Source: Diphasiastrum complanatum (Eukaryota; Streptophyta; Lycopodiopsida; Lycopodiales; Lycopodiaceae). Taken from it: a stretch of 64,000 bases of DNA. The translations under genes were made by a program, and so were the position numbers. Shown here in pieces: positions 10,365-21,529 of the stretch (position 1 is its first letter; every line of letters begins with the position of its first letter). Under the pieces are notes generated by a model. The model did not search any database, was not told the DNA's origin, and worked only from the letters and a program-made list of their open reading frames with translations. Location of the stretch: contig CM055109.1 of the NCBI GenBank assembly GCA_029204225.1, forward strand, positions 35,410,496 through 35,474,495, read 5' to 3'.

Positions 10365-10712
10365 GGTCGAGATGGTGGTCCAGTCGAAATTTGAATTAGA
10401 GACCTCGGTCCGGTCAAAATTGGAACTAAGCGACCCGATTGAGATTTGAGCTACAGGCGCAGTCGAGATCTGACCTAGAGATGCGGTCAAAATCTGAGCC
10501 AAAGGCGCGGTCGAGATCGTGACCAGAGGCATGGTCGAGATCGTGACCAAAACCTGCAGTCGAGACCCGAAACCCTAAACATGCGGTTGAGATTTGAGAC
10601 AAAAAAAATGACGCGGTTGAGATGTGAGACAAAAGATGACACGGTTGAGATGTGAGACAAAAGACGATGCGGTCGAGATTTGAGGCAAAAGGCGACGCAG
10701 TTGAGATTTTAA
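10365..10712. repeat. minisatellite, about 14 units of 24-31 bp
   Basis: A GGTCGAGAT(C/T)TGAG-type core recurs at 10365, 10382, 10412, 10435, 10461, 10485, 10509, 10533, 10558, 10584, 10615, 10643, 10671 and 10699. The last units (10584 onward) are the most alike, spaced 28-31 bp. Translated on the minus strand it gives a DLDR-like repeat, but stops and the variable unit length argue against a protein. It lies just upstream of the gypsy gag on the gag strand. Confidence 0.85.
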
Positions 10713-10744
10713 TTTTTTTTTCAAAGGATGACGGATGCAACTAA

Positions 10745-12394
10745 GATGGGAGAGAAGGATTGCAGGTCTTGTGGAGCGGTGATGAGATTTAAAAAGTATG
10801 ACACTTTTGATTGATCTGATCAGCGGAAGTGTTGCAGCAAGTTATGGATTAAAATGTGGGTTGTGCAAGCGGCAACATGCCAAATGTTGACAGATCCCTT
10901 GTTCTAGCGGATATGTTGGCTTCTGTTTCTTGCTTCTGATGTTTTCAAGAATGGTTCTACTTGTTATCAAGCTTCTTGGGCATTTTTTGGACGTTCACGT
11001 TTTGTTTCGAGCCCAAATCAAGCAGAAGGGAAGTATCTTCATTTTCTTAGTTTCCTGCTTGTTAGAGGACACTCGAATTGGTCACTCTTGCACTGGAATC
11101 ACATGCTTTAAACCAAAATATGCAAGTCAGACATTCAACCAAGAAATCAGCGTGAAGAATGGTTGCAATGCCATGAAATCCTACTTTAATGCTACAAAAC
11201 GAAACTGAATCAGATCCTAAACTATACTACCTTGCATTAATCCACATAATTGAAACAAGAAGCTAATCTAGCAACATTTAACAATCCAAGGATCAAGAAA
11301 CACTCATTTCTTGATTCTTGGACAGCCCAAGAACATCAAGAACTGAATTGTAAGAAGATATGCAAGAATTACATCACAAATCCAGCGTATTTAGTTTACC
11401 TGAATGCTGATTCCTACATTAATCCACAAGCAAGAAAGAAAATCTAATCCACTCTAGGAAAGCAAGATAACGAATCCACTCTAAAAGATGGAAGGGCAAG
11501 AGCATGAATGCATCACTCAAGAAATAAGCATGATCAAGGAGCTCAATGGATGCAGCAAACTCGTGGAGGCTCTTTTCATTTGGACATGGAGTGGGTACAT
11601 TACACAAAAAGCTCCTCTTCTCAAAGAGGGAGTCTCTTAAATAAGCAAGAGAGCTCCTTAGGTGGCATCCTAGTGGCATTTCCACATTACACAAGCTACA
11701 AGTGGAATAACGCTCTCCACTAGAGGTCATCATCAAAAGGTGGCGCACTCTACTTTCTTTAAGAGAGGTCTATTTGCATTTATTACTTTGCCTAGAAATA
11801 CTAGTTCCTACATGGTCATTCCATCTTCCGGGATTCACCATGAGGCTTACACAGTTCTTGCTTGTCATTACTAACTAGTATTCTCGGCTCTCAGTCTTCG
11901 TTAGTCTCGTCTTCTTCCTTTTGTGCTGTTGAAGCCCTCCAAGATGAACCTCTTGATCTTTCACTTGACCATCAAAGTCATTGACTAAGACATCTTTTCT
12001 AGATCCATTAGTTGCTTCCATTCTATGAAAACCACCATCCACTTGCATACCATCACCACAAAAATCAAACAAGTACTTCGAGACAAGAAATATGGTATTG
12101 CTCACCAAAATCACACACCGACCATGTATTCACATTATTAAGGCGAACTTATTAAGTAGAACTTTGGGGCTCGTTAAAAATTGGCCCATCGGCTAGAGAG
12201 CTAAAGAGAGAAAGCTGCAGTCAAATATGGCAAGTGATTGTAACTTACATGTTAATTATTGCTATTTCAATTCTCTCCCTCAAAATGAACGTCATTTATC
12301 CAACTGTAAACAAACTATTCATGGAAAATGCCTCCATGATAGCATCATCATTCTTAAGTAAAAGAGTAAAAGTACATATGGTACATGAAGGGCA
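10745..12394. other. no gene recognised
   Basis: About 1.6 kb without identifiable coding or repeat structure. Both strands hold open stretches of up to about 110 codons (for example 11748-11419 minus) that match no family I know and lack a consistent coding appearance. Confidence 0.4.
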
Positions 12395-12907
12395 TGCTTG
12401 ATTTTGGTCTAGTTTACTCAAGACGTTTGATGTACTTGTGTTGAAAGGTTCTGTTGATGTTGATTGGGGTGGCAGTATGGATGATAGAAGATCTACCACT
12501 GGATATGTTTGCAATGTGGAAATGGCTATTTTTCATGGTCAAGTAAAAAGCAGGATACTGTATCACCCACTACAGAAGCTGAATACAAAGCCTTATGTTC
12601 TGCAACACAAGAGGTGGTTTGGCTACGAGAGCTGCTCAAAGAAATTGGAGTAAGGCAAACCAAACATACAATCATTTTCTATGATAGTCAAAGTGGAATC
12701 CAGCTACCTAAAAATCTAGTGTTTCATGCTAGGACAAAGCATATAGAAGTCAAATACCATTTTGTACGTGAAAAGCTTTGTTCAAAAGATATTGATGTAA
12801 TCCACTATTCTACTACTACGCAAGTTGTTGATATTTTTACAAAGCCACTAAGCAGGGACAAATTTGAAGAATTTAGACTAAAGCTTGGCATTGAAACAAC
12901 ATCCTAA
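12395..12907 (+). pseudogene. Ty1/copia RNase H, 3' end of pol
   Basis: Plus strand. GSVDVDWGGSMDDRRSTTGY (first catalytic Asp block) at about 12445-12510 is followed, with one frameshift inside the next block, by FSWSSKKQDTVSPTTEAEYK, EVVWLRELLKEIG, a degenerate FYDSQSGIQL (normally CDNQSAI), ARTKHIEVKYHFVREKL and VDIFTKPLSRDKFEEFRLKLG. It ends at a natural stop at 12905-12907. The open part from 12509 runs 132 codons, better preserved than most scraps here. No polypurine tract or TG-starting LTR is recognisable after the stop. Confidence 0.88.
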
Positions 12908-14199
12908 AGATTTGTAAGTCATAAGAAACGTGTTGTATCTTGTTTATATTTTTTACAAGAGTTAGTTCCTAGCCATTTTGCCAAAATAGCCAAAAAAATA
13001 GCCAAAAAAATTCAAAAAACCTTAAAAAAATAAAAATCACTACTCTATAACTTTCGCTTGACCTCCTTTAGCTAATTCTCATTGAGACAAGCTCATAGAC
13101 GAGTCTGCAAGAGTTGCTACACAATCTAAGAGGTTGTGCGAGAGTCCCCAATATCCAAAAAGTGCATTTTCCACCCAGAACTCTCGTAGACCTTATTTTT
13201 AGAAGTTTTTGTTGCAACTAACCTTCACCCCTTCTACTGAAGCTTCCTCACACTGATACTAGCTTATAGAAAGTCGACGAGAGTTCTTTAGACATCAATA
13301 AGCTGTGCAAAAGTTCCCAAGTTTTTTGAGTAAACCATCGCATAAGAAACTTTCACAATATGGTCCATTGTGCTTAGAATGACATTATTCATCTAGGAAC
13401 AAGACTGCAAGAGTTCATATATAGTTTTGATGAAGTTGTAACATCAATAATTTCAGGCCAATTAAAGCTAGGATCAGAGAGATACTTCTACATTTACTTT
13501 ACCACAATAGGATGTCTGAGACCATTCATGTGAAGCAGTTTTATGCTCGCATTTTATTACAGTTATTCAGCTTTATACATGAGTTCTTTGACGATATTGT
13601 TTTTGGTTGGTCATTCATGCCAAATGTTAAAATGGATTGGTATTTTCCATATGAAGTTTTTTGCAATTTTCAAGTGGAAAACCTATAGGTTTGTTCTCGT
13701 ACTACTCTGAAACGTTTTCAAGGCTTTTTTTCAAATAGGTTTGGTCATGTTTTGACTACAAATTGCAGCTTAATCAGTAGTAAGGTCCTTAAATGCTCCT
13801 TGGAAAAAGGACTTAATCATATTGTTCTGCAACATACTAATATCTAGAGTATTACATGATGGATGGTTGAAACTCATGAAACTTTTACCTATGTATTCTA
13901 GTGTAGATATTGATAAGCATGCTAATTTTTGTAGAGAAAGTGCCCCAGAACTTCTCAAGAACAAAAAATGGATTCAAGGGAACACCGTCCCACTACATAA
14001 AAAAGAAGATGCCAGCGATGAACAAAAATGGATTACCAAGCACTTATACATCAATGGAATTGACAAAGCTCAACCCTTGTTTTATGTGCATATATCTCGT
14101 ACATAAACTTGCAATAGAAAGACTTGATAGTCCAATTTTTACCCCTTTGATCTTACAAATAACCTCGTCTCAAACTCTTTGTAAGACATTAGCCCCTCT
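12908..14199. other. no clear gene; possible upstream part of the RT element
   Basis: AT-rich sequence. An open plus-strand frame at 13822-14106 (94 codons) is not recognised, but it sits upstream of the RT fragment at 14200 in the same orientation, so it may be an earlier part of that element. No LTR or tandem repeat is seen. Confidence 0.35.
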
Positions 14200-14805
14200 A
14201 TGAGTGAGTTACTACCTGATGACTTTATATATTCAAGGGAATTACCTTACTTACTATGCACCTATAAGGCGCATAAAGAGACATTCTGATGGATCATGAA
14301 TGCCCATGATTGCTGCTTTTCTAGACTTGCTAAATTTCTGATAGGTGCTCTTGGTATGCTGTATCCTTTCATTATGAAAGATGCAGGACTTAAAACAAAC
14401 ACATACAAGATCGTCCTAAATGGGGACACATCCTTACTATGGCAATGTGATTCATCTGTCGATGTCTATCTTAATTTACCCAAACTCATATATACGATGA
14501 AAGCAACAAATATCTCCAAATGCTACGGAAATATTCCTCTAGACGGAACTGACGGTTTGAAAACTATTATGACAAAACTGATTTGCTTGGCATTTAAGAT
14601 TGCCAAAATCAAAATACTTGAATATAGACGTATATCTGGGTCTAGTGATTTTAAATGGTCTTCAAAAAGAGTAGTTTCGGATGAATAGAATGCTATAGAC
14701 GAGGATACTTTATGCAAATGGAATTCCTACCCGATAGATAATTCCAGGACTTGGAGATCATACCTGGCAACAAATTCGAAAAATACCTATGGGTGTCCTT
14801 TTATT
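14200..14805 (+). pseudogene. reverse transcriptase fragment of a non-LINE, non-LTR type (Penelope-like or rvt-like?)
   Basis: An open frame from ATG at 14200 to the stop at 14688 is interrupted by one TGA (14287-14289) where CGA (Arg) would fit. It reads LPYLLCTYKAHKETF then WIMNAHDCCFSRLAKFL, TNTYKIVLNG, VDVYLNLPKLIYTMKATNIS followed by KCYGNIPLDG, and LAFKIAKIK. After the stop, in another frame near 14750-14790, comes LGDHTWQQIRKIPMGV. The Y.HK motif, the D-I-S-K-C-x-x-x-I-P palm block (Asp here Asn) and the (G)IPMG block are RT fingers, motif A and motif B in the right order. The wording resembles an RT-related family I recall from mosses and lycophytes and the Penelope-like class, not plant LINE, copia or gypsy. 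The catalytic YxDD block is missing and the copy is dead. Confidence 0.55.
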
Positions 14806-15242
14806 CTTAGGGAGGCCCTTGCCCCATTCATCCTATTGGCTACTTGAAAGTAGCCAGGATTGAGATCCTAGCCCTTCAAAGAAACACAAAAGGTCTAGTG
14901 GTGCACAAAGAAGCACACCCCACCTACCACCATTTGACTTCGACTCCACCTTATAACTTAGACTTTGGCCCTTTTAACTTATTTTATTTGCACCTAGGGC
15001 CCAAGTCACTAGAAAACAACTTAAACTATTTAATTAATGTGCTCATTGGGCTGGGCCTCGCACTTATTATTCTAACTGTACAATGTACTATGGTGGGGCC
15101 CACTGAGTAAGGCTTGGCCACAATACTTTTAGTTGCAGGACCCACTAAGCCCCCAACAGTATCCCTGACATGTTGGGCTCATTTATTTATGCACAGAAAA
15201 TACCCACAATAGTGCCCTTGGCCTTAAGTAGTGTCAGTAGTG
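14806..15242. other. no gene recognised
   Basis: Non-coding-looking DNA between the RT fragment and the copia pol piece. It includes a TGTCAGTAGTGTCAGT short repeat at about 15233-15246. Confidence 0.4.
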
Positions 15243-16490
15243 TCAGTCTCTCGCCACGAGGCTTGAATCCCAATGATCTCTCTTCTTGTACCATTGTCGA
15301 GCTGATTGCTTCAGACTGTATATGCTTCTATGCATTCTGAATACATAGTCAAGAAGTGAATTCGAGACAAATCCTGGAGGTTGGTCCATGTAGACCTCTT
15401 TGTCTAATTCGCCATGCAAGAAGATTGTCTTCTCGTCCACAATGTGGATCTTGAGGTCATAAGCTACTGCTTATGCAAACAACAAACGTAGGGACGAATG
15501 TTTGACAACAGGAGAGAAGGTTTCAGAATAGTCAATACCGTATCTCTGAGAGAAACCCTTCGCTACCAGTCTTGCCTTGTATTTCGTCACACTCCTGTCT
15601 GGTTCATATTTGAGTTTGAAAACCCATTTGCATTTGACAGTCTTGCGCTTATGAGGTAATGCCTCCAACGTCCATACCTGGTTCTTCCTCATGGACTCCA
15701 TCTCTTCGTTCATGGCTTGGATCCATTTGTCCTTTTTTGGACCTTCAATCGCTGAACCCGCAGAATTCTTCTGATGTGAAACCTGAGCTGTCTGGCACAA
15801 ATCTTGCTGGCGCTCTTCGTGTCTTGTTGACCTTTTGGGAGATCCTCCCGGAACAACTATGCCTTTGCCCTTGTCTGCTCTACTCGGTCCGGAACCATCT
15901 TGGTTTACAGGAACTGCGGCGGCAGGTTGTCTCTCGAATCTTTTTTCGTCTGATTTGTCGTTTGAATGGGAGACGACTCAAAAATCTTCGTTTTCGTGTT
16001 CGTCCTCTGCTCCCTCTGACGTTGACGACAGGTCATAGTACTGTCTTTCCAGAACTTCATAGCTAACAGGGTCTTTGTTGGCCATTGTCATGCTCTCGTC
16101 GAATTTGACATCCCTCATTATTTTCACAGCGTTCGTGTCTGGCATGTAGATTCTGTAGTATGACAAATTATTGTCATAACCTACTAGAAATTCTTGCTCG
16201 GCTTTCTCATCAAGCTTCTTGCGAAGCTTATCAGGAATATGTGCATATGCTGCATAGCCAAATATTCTGACATGAGACAGGTTGGGTTTTCTACCCCACC
16301 ATAGCTCATGTGGTGTCATGTGAGGAACACCAGATTTACCTGTCCTATTCTGGATGTATGCGGCTGTAGCTATTGCTTCAGCCCACAATGCCCTTGGAGC
16401 TTTCGAATAGGCCATCATACATCTGGCTGCTTCCATTAGGATCCTGTTCTTTCGTTCAGCAACACCATTGTGCTACGATGTGTAGGCTGC
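15243..16490 (-). pseudogene. Ty1/copia pol fragment: integrase C-terminus to RT N-terminus
   Basis: Minus strand. It starts in the integrase at HNGVAERKNR (about 16475; a TAG stop sits just before it). A 152-codon open frame (16436-15978) follows with RALWAEAIATAAYIQNRTG, PHELWWGRKPNLSHVRIFGY and EFLVGYDNNLSYYRIY, the copia integrase core exit and GKF domain. A further open frame (15800-15471) holds the RT entry [51 protein letters not shown], and after a frameshift FLHGELDKEVYMDQPPGF and YSLKQSARQWYK. It stops before the YVDD block. Among the better preserved copia pieces here, but both ends are cut and LTRs are absent. Confidence 0.9.
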
Positions 16491-16815
16491 AGTTTTCATA
16501 TGGCAACTTTTGAGCTTTTTTGATATAGTTGGCATGGATATACAGCTGGAAAAGCATGGATTTTGTATCGCTTATGTAAAACCAACTGCTTATTGAAGGT
16601 GGTTGTGATTTTTTGTGAACATTCCAACTTGTTGGGAAAATGGATCTTTTGTTGGACAATATTGGCAGCCAGATAATGTACTCCATTGGTTTCCAAATAG
16701 AACATTTGTTGTAAAGCCCCTTAACTGTTTTTCTCCAACCTGTATGTTGTTTCTTGGGAGTCCACTCATGAAAAGATACTGCTTGGAAGCTTGTGCGAGT
16801 GGTCGCTAACTTGTT
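16491..16815 (-). other. unrecognised open sequence joined to copia integrase
   Basis: The minus strand stays open from 16920 to 16456 (about 154 codons), through the 104-bp repeat and this segment, into the copia integrase junction. The translation (segments such as FHEWTPKKQHTGW) is not one I can assign. It replaces the integrase core that should precede HNGVAERKNR, so it is inserted or recombined sequence. Confidence 0.45.
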
Positions 16816-16919
16816 AAGAGGGTTTCGTGCATAGTATAGTGGTAGACCAGTCGTCCACTTTCTAAGTTCTACAAAGCGTAACAACTGTGAAATAAAAATA
16901 TAAATGAAAAGGGAGCACA
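16816..16919 (-). repeat. 104-bp repeat, inverted copy of 3968-4071
   Basis: The reverse complement matches 3968-4071 nearly base for base over 104 bp, including the TTTATTTCACAG acceptor-like stretch. Beyond GCACGAAACCCTCTT the copies diverge at once, so the shared unit has sharp edges. Confidence 0.8.
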
Positions 16920-17659
16920 AAGGCTTCCCAATTGGTGCTAGGAATGGAAACTAATTAAGGTGTGTCTAAGGTGGTACCCAACTAGCCACTACTTGGAAAA
17001 TAAATGAACTTGCTAAGGCGGTACCCAACTAACAAGGATCAACAATAAACTAGGTTTGCTAAGGTTTCCCAACTAGCAAACCATAAAACTAATACCAACT
17101 CCCAAAGGGAAATAAAATAAGACTGCGGCTAGTTAAGAATTAACAATACAAGCATGCCACAATAAATCCAATGAAAGGAGGCAAGAGGAGGCCAGAGTAC
17201 CTCCTCAAGCTATGCATCTTTCAATGAAAGCAAAAAGAAATAGAATGATAATCTCAAAAGATAGCAATTTAGCATAATCTCAAAGTGTTATTTTACAAGG
17301 GAAATGCCTCTCTTCTTATAGCAAGAAGGATTTCCATAAGCTTCTACTAACTTATGGGATTAGTCTCTATAACTTGCCATTCTAAGGCTTCTAAACTTCT
17401 CAAATTCTAACTTAGAAAGCCTAAGACTCTAAACTTAGAACTCAAGATAACTTAGAATCTTTTATTTTCTAAGCTTAAGTTTCTAAGTTTAAGTTCTCTA
17501 AGTTAAGTTTTCTAGCTTAGAAGTTTAGAATTTAATTAAGTTTCTAGCCGTGGACTTATAATACACATGCCATGGTAGGAGTTTATTAACAAGTACTCAC
17601 ACGTGGACTTACAATACAAATGCCACAGTGTTTTATTTTACTTTGATTTTACTTTGTTG
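16920..17659. other. no gene; CTTAG-rich low-complexity stretch
   Basis: At 16960-17080 a short phrase (GCTAAGG(C/T)GGTACCCAACTA and relatives) recurs. At 17391-17550 the sequence is dominated by TTCTAAG and its complement CTTAGAA, giving many small palindromes. No coding region is seen. Confidence 0.5.
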
Positions 17660-18375
17660 CTAACAATTGTTCCATGATATTGGACCATTATTGAACAGGA
17701 AGACAAGTCCAAAAGTCGATCTTCTGGTGCCGATATCACCTGCCCAATTTGCATCTATATATCCATGAAGTGTATGGATATCGGATGAATTGACATCACC
17801 ATAGCAGATACAGAGGTCGATAGTAGCTCGTACATATCTGATTACTCTAAAAAGAGCTTTCCAGTGGATCATTCTAGGAATAACCATGTATTGGCTCAAG
17901 GAGCTGGTGGCGTATGCAAGATCGGGCTTGGTAGAGATCATTGCATACATCGGGGATCCGATAATTGATTGATATGGATATCCTTTCATTTCGGCCTTCT
18001 CCTCATTGGTCTAAGGGCATTTCTCCTTGGATAATTTTAGACTTGGTCCATGAGATTATATAAAAACTTGCAATTCATGAAATTGAATTTCGTCACCAAA
18101 TTACAGAAGTACCTCTGTTGGGTGATATAGAGAAGTCTTCTATTTCTATCTCTGTTGATCTGAATCCATAGACAATAATGCGCTTCTCCTAGATCAGTCA
18201 TCTCAAATTCTTGTGATAGCATCCTCTTAGTGTCGTTTTTTAGTTCGATATGGCTTCTAAACAACAACGTATCATTCACTTAAAGTGTGATGATGACAAA
18301 GAATTAATTAATAGCTTTGAAATATACATTACAATCTACAAAGATTGGTTCGAATCCATGATTGATCAAGAATGT
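17660..18375 (-). pseudogene. Ty1/copia RT C-terminus and RNase H N-terminus
   Basis: Minus strand. Near 18365-18240 is the end of the RT palm: DCNVYFK, then a damaged active-site block where YVDD reads VND (VNDTLLF). An open frame (18279-18037) continues QEFEMTDLGEAHYC, IQINRDRNRRLLYITQQRYF. After a gap, 17989-17660 gives SIIGSPMYAMISTKPDLAYA, SLSQYM, and RNase H GYIDANWAGDIGTRRST and GPISW. It stops at the RNase H core. Its upstream end coincides with the gypsy LTR start at 18376, so the gypsy element probably landed inside this copia RT. Confidence 0.88.
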
Positions 18376-19627
18376 TGTGATATCACATATTTTTTAAATA
18401 ATATATATCTACTCCAAAATGGCAATATACACTTGGAAATGAGGACATGCGCTGGACAAATATATATTATGAAGAGGCCTATATCATTTTTTGTGATATA
18501 GTTGCTAAGGACCTGTCTTCCACTAAAGGACAAGACCTTCAGAACTGAAATGACGCCTGGAACACGAAGCGACTAGATTTGTATTGTCATCTTAAACTAG
18601 AGTAAACTAAACTCTTAGTAAAAGCTACCTTTGATGGTGTAATTTACATTTACTTGTAACCTATTTATTAACTAAAGTTAGTAAATGGAGCATTGCACCT
18701 AGAATCTTAAGAGGTGTGTTTGCTCATTCCGTTAATATAAAAGGAAGACATGCTTCATTCTCATACCACTGAGAGAAAGAGACAGTTTCTATATTGTGAG
18801 ATTGAAGAAGTGAATAGATCATCAAAGGTTATTCCTTTGATTTCTGTTCTTCGCACTACTAAGTGTGAGTGATTTCGAATCTACTAACAATCTCTTATGC
18901 ATTACTTAAATCACTCTTTGGTCAAACAGTACAATAGCTCATTACAGTCGTTTGCTGAGTTTCCGTAAAGCTGAATTAAAGAATTGTCTTTAAACTAACT
19001 TATCGTCTGCATGAATACTTTGTGTTCGGCACCCAAGTAAAATATCCCTTGGTGCAGTTTTCCATAGTCACTGATAGAGAAGTATATATACATGTGAAAT
19101 GCTAGTCCCTATCTGATGAATTGAGTTATTGATCTGTATTTGTATTTGAGACGAAGATAAATGTTTCTAACATATTCGCGAATTACTTGAGATTTTTAAC
19201 CGTGACTGGACTTTAGTTATTGAGGACTTCTGTCTAGAATACATTAGTTCAAGAATAAGATTAACTTTTTGTCTGTTCGTACATGTTTGCATCAAACGTA
19301 ACACAAGTCTTTGCTGACAACTTAATCAGTCAGAGTGTAATTCATTCAAGCTACTCTGATAGCATTTCACTTGTAGAATGCTTTTCATTCGGTTTGATAG
19401 AGGAAGATTTTGTTTGGAATTCATTATCATCACACACCCACACCAAAAGTAATACTGGTTACTTATCAAATGTATGTTGACAACCAGATTAACACTCGAC
19501 TCCATTTCATTTAAAATAAGTCAGGACTGTACCAAGTTAACAACTTTAAAATGCTATCTTCTTGGGGAACGACATAAATACTACACAAATATAGCAATTC
19601 TATGTTGGTATATTACAACATGTGCCA
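18376..19627 (+). repeat. gypsy 5' LTR (about 1252 bp)
   Basis: Starts TGTGATATCACATATTT. Its first roughly 465 bp align almost throughout with the 3' LTR at 24336-24798. The 3' edge is placed at TGTGCCA (19627), five bases before the primer site. A possible promoter phrase (TAATATAAAAGGAAG) lies at about 18732-18746. Confidence 0.85.
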
Positions 19628-19632
19628 ATTTT

Positions 19633-19649
19633 TGGCGTCGTTGCCGGGG
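19633..19649 (+). other. primer binding site, tRNA-Asp
   Basis: TGGCGTCGTTGCCGGGG matches the complement of the plant tRNA-Asp 3' end at 16 of 17 positions (expected TGGCGCCGTTGCCGGGG; one C to T). This primer class separates the element from the tRNA-Met copia elements around it. Confidence 0.9.
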
Positions 19650-19773
19650 GTAGCCAAATAAAATTGATACAAACTGACAAATCCATCTCCATCCCCAGTG
19701 TATGTCAAATAGAGCTGCTCGACTAGAAAGATATTGAATTCGAAAAGAATTTTTCAAAAGACTTGAGGAATCT

Positions 19774-20215
19774 TTGCAAAAAGGAGACTCATCCTTCTTG
19801 AATTTTAATCCTAAAAATTTACCTGAAAACCCTCGTCCTGCAACTGAACCAGGTTTTGAAGTCGTAAATCCAGAACCAGATCTTGATCCGGAGCCAGAGC
19901 CTGAAGTTGAACTAGATCCGATTATGGAAGGCCCTGCTCCCTGTTTCACTTCAATCTCGAAGATCAAGTATGATTATTCTAAAGGGACATCTTCAGATGA
20001 TGCCGACAGTTATGTTTCGCAGTTCAAGTCAATTGTTAATTCGAACAACGAAGGTGCTGATGTTGACAAGCTATAGATCTTCCCTGGGCTTCTGATAAAG
20101 CAAGCGCGCATATGGTACAGCCAAGTTGAACCAGGTCGTGTAGCTACCTGGTTACTATTGCAAGATGTGTTTCTGAACCAATTTAGAAAAATTGGTCATT
20201 TGTATACCCTGTCGT
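19774..20215 (+). pseudogene. gypsy gag fragment
   Basis: An open stretch (19774-20076, about 100 codons) has an acidic Pro/Glu run (PEPDLDPEPEPEVELDP) and ends at a stop. In another frame it continues IFPGLLIKQARIWYSQVEPG, VATWLLLQDVFLNQFRKIG, the Retrotrans_gag pattern in which W-Y and F-L-x-x-F-R are conserved. The zinc knuckle and protease that should follow are missing. Confidence 0.8.
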
Positions 20216-20222
20216 GATGCAA

Positions 20223-20890
20223 ATTGAGTGGGTTTTGGTAGGTTTACCACCAAAAATTGATCGATACTGCAGACAAGGAGATGGAGGATTGACCGAAGAC
20301 TACGTTTACTATTGATTGGGGCACTTATGCCTACAATAAAATGCCCTTTGGTCTTTGCAACGCGCCAGTTACTTTCCAGAGAATTATGATGCTAATTTTT
20401 GCCGCTTTTCTAAGAACATTTCTCAAAAAAATTTTGATGATTTCTGTGTTTACAATAATATCAAGTCTCATATACAGAAACTGAAGCTTACATTGTAGAG
20501 TTGTCGAGACACTTGTTTGTCACTTCACCCCAAAAAATGTTTTTCGGTATGATAGAAGGTATACTTCTGGGCCATAGAATATCTAGCAGAGGAATTGAAG
20601 TCTACGAAGATAAAGTCGAAGTCATAAAGAATATATTGATACCAACGAATCTACGTGAACTAAGAGGTTTCTTGGGACATGTTGGTTATTATCGAAAATT
20701 TATCCAAAATCATGTCTATATTGCTGCAGCCCTTACACAGTTACTTAAGAAATACGTTGCTTATATCTGGGCGACAGCACAACAGAAAGCATTTGAAGAA
20801 CTTAAGCACAAACTGATTAATGCTCCAATTCTAAGACCACCTAACTGGACGATACTATTTCATTGTTATGTTGATGTGGTGTTTGTCTGA
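20223..20890 (+). pseudogene. gypsy reverse transcriptase remnant
   Basis: TTFTIDWGTYAYNKMPFGLC, NAPVTFQRIMM, then the catalytic block FDDFCVYNN (both Asp codons present at 20436-20441), followed by a stop. It resumes at about 20525 with PKKMFFGMIEGILLGHRIS, LRELRGFLGHVGYYRKFI and QQKAFEELKHKLINAPILR (129-codon open frame 20501-20890). This order, palm then thumb/connection, is gypsy. The fingers are mostly missing. Confidence 0.9.
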
Positions 20891-21103
20891 ACCAAAAGGA
20901 CGAACAAAAGAAAGATCATCCAATATACTATGCCAGTCGTCAGGTTAGTTCCTCGGAGAAAATTTATTCGGCAACAAAAAGAGAAGCACTTGGAATAATT
21001 TTTACTGTAAATTTTTTTTGGCATTATTTGCTAAAATATGCTTTTATATTCCATGTTGACCATTATGCTTTTAAATATCTTGTTAATAAAGTTGATCTAT
21101 CTG
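20887..21103 (+). pseudogene. gypsy RNase H remnant
   Basis: Directly after the RT: NQKDEQKKDHPIYYASRQVS, EKIYSATKREALGIIF, then HYLLKYAFIFHVDHYAFKYL. The YYASR..... Y..T..E.L.I.F block and (T/V)DH..L/FKYL are the usual gypsy RNase H motifs. The reading frame is open here, but the piece has no start of its own. Confidence 0.88.
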
Positions 21104-21104
21104 G

Positions 21105-21440
21105 GAACTGAAAGAGTGAATGGAATACTATGCAAGATTCTAAATAAGATCACTGTTGCACATGCTACAGACTGGGATCAAAAGCTACCTTCAGTGCTCT
21201 GGGCATATAGAAACACGGAGAAGATTACAACGAAACAGACTTCATACTTTCTTACATATGGTATGCACCCAATTCAGTCGATTGAATTTGAGGTGCCAAC
21301 TTTTCGAATACAAGCAGATCGAACAGATACAGACTGTATTAATGAGAGGTTGTTGACTATTGAAGAACTATCCGAATCTCAAAGCAATTTGAAGGATGTT
21401 ATAGAGAAAATACAGGAGCAGCGAAAGATTTTCACCTTAC
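21105..21440 (+). pseudogene. gypsy integrase, C-terminal part
   Basis: ERVNGILCKILNKI, AHATDWDQKLPSVLWAYRNT, YGMHPIQSIEFEVPTFRIQ, NERLLTIEELSESQ. This is the end of the integrase core and the linker seen in Athila/Tat elements. The zinc finger and the catalytic DD part that should lie between RNase H and this point are absent, so an internal deletion joins RNase H to the integrase C-terminus near 21105. Confidence 0.88.
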
Positions 21441-21529
21441 ACTTTTTTTTTACTCTCATGCTCATTTTCTCTCGCTCTCCATCACTCACCAGTTTTTGCA
21501 TTTGCTATTGCTTACTATCTTTCAAATTT

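Noticed and set aside
10365-10712. CRISPR-like array
   Set aside because: Unit length varies (24-31 bp), there are no unique spacers, and the genome is a plant; it is a minisatellite.
13822-14106. 94-codon plus-strand open frame as a host gene
   Set aside because: No recognisable domain; its position upstream of the RT fragment makes it more likely part of that element.
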